The position numbers and the translations under genes are program-made. The notes below the pieces were generated by a model that saw nothing but the letters and a program-made list of their open reading frames with translations, had not been told where the DNA came from and did not search any database. Positions 62,502 to 64,000 of a DNA stretch of 64,000 nt are shown here, in pieces. The number at the start of each line of letters is the position of its first letter. Positions within the stretch are counted from its first letter, which is position 1. Source of the DNA: a bacterium endosymbiont of Escarpia laminata (lineage in GTDB: Bacteria > Pseudomonadota > Gammaproteobacteria > Chromatiales > Chromatiaceae); assembly GCA_003660235.1 (NCBI GenBank), contig QGON01000061.1, positions 1 through 64,000 of the forward strand, given 5' to 3'.

Positions 62502-63911
62502 ATGACCGTTCGCACCCGTTTCGCCCCCAGCCCCACCGGCTATCTCCACGTCGGCGGTGCCCGTACCGCCCTTTTCTCCTGGCTCTATGCCCGTAAGCAC
62601 GGAGGTAAATTCGTGCTGCGCATCGAGGATACGGATCTGGAGCGTTCCACAGAGGAATCGGTGAACGCGATTTTGGAGGGAATGACCTGGCTCGGGCTTG
62701 AGTATGATGAGGGTCCCTTCTATCAGACCCACCGCTTCGAGCGCTATAACGAAGTGATAGGGGAGTTGATGGAGAAGGGGTTGGCTTATCGCTGCAACTG
62801 TTCTCGTGAGCGCCTTGACGACCTTAGAGAGCGGGCGATGAAGCGAAAGGAGAAACCCCGTTACGATGGGCATTGCAAGAGTCTGCATGTCGATCCGGAC
62901 GAGCCCCATGTGATTCGTTTCCGCAATCCTGAAAGCGGTACTGTTGTGGTGGACGACCTGATTCGTGGCCGGGTTGCCTTCAACAATGAAGAGTTGGATG
63001 ATCTGATTATCCGCCGCACCGACGGATCACCCACCTACAATCTTACAGTCGTAGTGGACGACATGGACATGGAGATAACCCATGTCATCCGTGGTGATGA
63101 TCATCTCAACAATACACCCCGCCAGATCAATATCCTGCGGGCGCTGGGCAAGAAGTCGCCAATATATGGACATGTGCCGATGATTTTGGGAGATGACGGT
63201 GCCCGGCTTTCCAAGCGCCACGGTGCTGTCAGTGTCATGCAGTATCGGGAGGAGGGCTTTCTGCCGGAGGCGTTGCTCAACTACCTGGTGCGCCTTGGCT
63301 GGTCCCACGGCGATCAGGAGATATTCTCTATCGATGAAATGATCGAACTGTTCGATATCGACCAGGTCAATAAGGCTGCCTCCAGCTTCAATACGGAAAA
63401 GCTGCTTTGGCTCAATCAGCACTATATTAAAGCGGACGACCCCAAGCGGATCGCCCATCTGCTGAGTCCGCACATGGGTAACCTGGGTATCGACCCGACA
63501 GAGGGGCCGGATCTGGTCGATGTTGCCAAAGCACAGCAGGAGCGGGCCAAGACGTTGGTGGAGATGGCGGATATCAGTGCCTTCTGCTATCTGGACTTTG
63601 AAGCGTTTGATGAGAAGGCCGCCAAAAAGCACCTGCGGCCCGCGGCCCGGGAACCATTGGAAAAGATGCGTGAAGCACTGGAGGGGTTGCAGGATTGGAC
63701 CCCGGAGGCTCTGCATGAGCGGGTGCAACAGGTATCCGAGACCCTTGAAGTGAAGATGGGCAAGGTCGCCCAACCGCTACGGGTTGCGATCGTCGGCCGG
63801 GCCGCATCACCGGGAATCGACGTAACCCTGCAGCTTGTCGGCAAGGAGGCGACGCTACGGCGCATCGACATGGCGCTGGAGTTTATTCGGCAGCGTGAAG
63901 CACAGGCCTGA
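62502..63911 (+). CDS. gltX: Glutamyl-tRNA synthetase
   Basis: A 469-residue class I synthetase that charges tRNA-Glu. The HIGH-type motif is in [20 protein letters not shown] (about residues 13-32) and the KMSKS counterpart in [14 protein letters not shown] (about 239-252). [15 protein letters not shown] and [16 protein letters not shown] also fit. Zinc-site-like cysteines [11 protein letters not shown] lie near residue 100. It is followed 14 bp later by the start of glnS, suggesting joint transcription. Confidence 0.97.
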   Translation: MTVRTRFAPSPTGYLHVGGARTALFSWLYARKHGGKFVLRIEDTDLERSTEESVNAILEGMTWLGLEYDEGPFYQTHRFERYNEVIGELMEKGLAYRCNCSRERLDDLRERAMKRKEKPRYDGHCKSLHVDPDEPHVIRFRNPESGTVVVDDLIRGRVAFNNEELDDLIIRRTDGSPTYNLTVVVDDMDMEITHVIRGDDHLNNTPRQINILRALGKKSPIYGHVPMILGDDGARLSKRHGAVSVMQYREEGFLPEALLNYLVRLGWSHGDQEIFSIDEMIELFDIDQVNKAASSFNTEKLLWLNQHYIKADDPKRIAHLLSPHMGNLGIDPTEGPDLVDVAKAQQERAKTLVEMADISAFCYLDFEAFDEKAAKKHLRPAAREPLEKMREALEGLQDWTPEALHERVQQVSETLEVKMGKVAQPLRVAIVGRAASPGIDVTLQLVGKEATLRRIDMALEFIRQREAQA

Positions 63912-63925
63912 GAGATAGAGAGATC

Positions 63926-64000
63926 ATGAGTAGTTCAGAGACACCTACACCCAGCAACTTCATTCGTCAGATCATTGATCAGGATCTGGCTCAGGGAAAA
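63926..64000 (+). CDS. glnS: Glutaminyl-tRNA synthetase, N-terminal start (cut by window edge)
   Basis: The first 25 codons read MSSSETPTPSNFIRQIIDQ and then DLAQGK, which matches the well-conserved start of GlnS (the E. coli form contains NFIRQIIDEDL). The rest lies beyond the right edge. AGAGAGAT upstream gives a weak ribosome binding site. Placement directly after gltX makes a probable synthetase operon. Confidence 0.88.
   Translation, partial: MSSSETPTPSNFIRQIIDQDLAQGK

Noticed and set aside
1..64000. CRISPR arrays or phage structural genes
   Set aside because: No series of regularly spaced direct repeats and no capsid, terminase or tail motifs were seen.

Overview
The window looks like chromosomal DNA from a gammaproteobacterium, most likely a sulfur-oxidising, Chromatiales-like lineage (inference). 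The grounds are gammaproteobacterial gene orders (nnr-tsaE-amiC-mutL-miaA, mfd-csiV, a tRNA next to gltX then glnS), an mla-type lipid transporter, a PhoP/PhoQ-like pair, a YeeE/TsuA-type sulfur-compound transporter and a periplasmic octaheme cytochrome of the hydroxylamine-oxidoreductase family behind a perfect FNR-type box. No plasmid or phage backbone and no CRISPR array were seen.

Layout. 0-1.2 kb: the N-terminal part of a transposase runs off the left edge, next to a polyphosphate kinase gene that is broken at about codon 180. 1.3-3.8 kb: an archaeal-type phosphoglycerate mutase and a 2-phosphoglycerate kinase. 3.9-9.0 kb: a large hybrid histidine kinase and a receiver/PP2C/anti-sigma-like regulator, divergent from the lipid ABC transporter operon (9.1-12.8 kb). 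12.9-17.2 kb: csiV-like gene and mfd. 17.3-19.2 kb: FNR box, octaheme cytochrome and a strong terminator, followed by two palindromic dispersed repeats. 19.5-23 kb: two small exported proteins, a possible small RNA and an EF-G-like GTPase with an altered P-loop. 23-36.4 kb: housekeeping genes (dinB, sulfur transporter, a shortened mazG, Nudix protein, prc, chemoreceptor, gshA, metZ, methyltransferase).

36.5-40.4 kb is the clearest foreign segment: three tightly packed, strongly AT-rich minus-strand genes. They encode a GshB-like ATP-grasp ligase with unusual active-site loops, a gamma-glutamylcyclotransferase-fold protein and an 801-residue membrane protein with a helical-repeat-like C-terminus. 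An 0.9 kb gene-free stretch rich in hairpins precedes them. I regard this cassette as the best candidate for an undescribed system.

41.3-56.5 kb returns to host composition: glycine-zipper and PepSY proteins with a two-component pair, rsgA, a small cytochrome c, an M48 peptidase, orn, a VanZ-like protein, queG, nnr, tsaE, amiC, mutL and miaA. The usual hfq gene after miaA is absent. In its place lies a disturbed 56.6-62.3 kb stretch with an orphan lipoprotein, a GIY-YIG/DUF4357 protein, an apparent group II intron 3' remnant, gene fragments and a frameshifted Na/phosphate symporter. The window closes with tRNA-Val, gltX and the start of glnS.

All assignments come from reading motifs and gene context; no database search was run.
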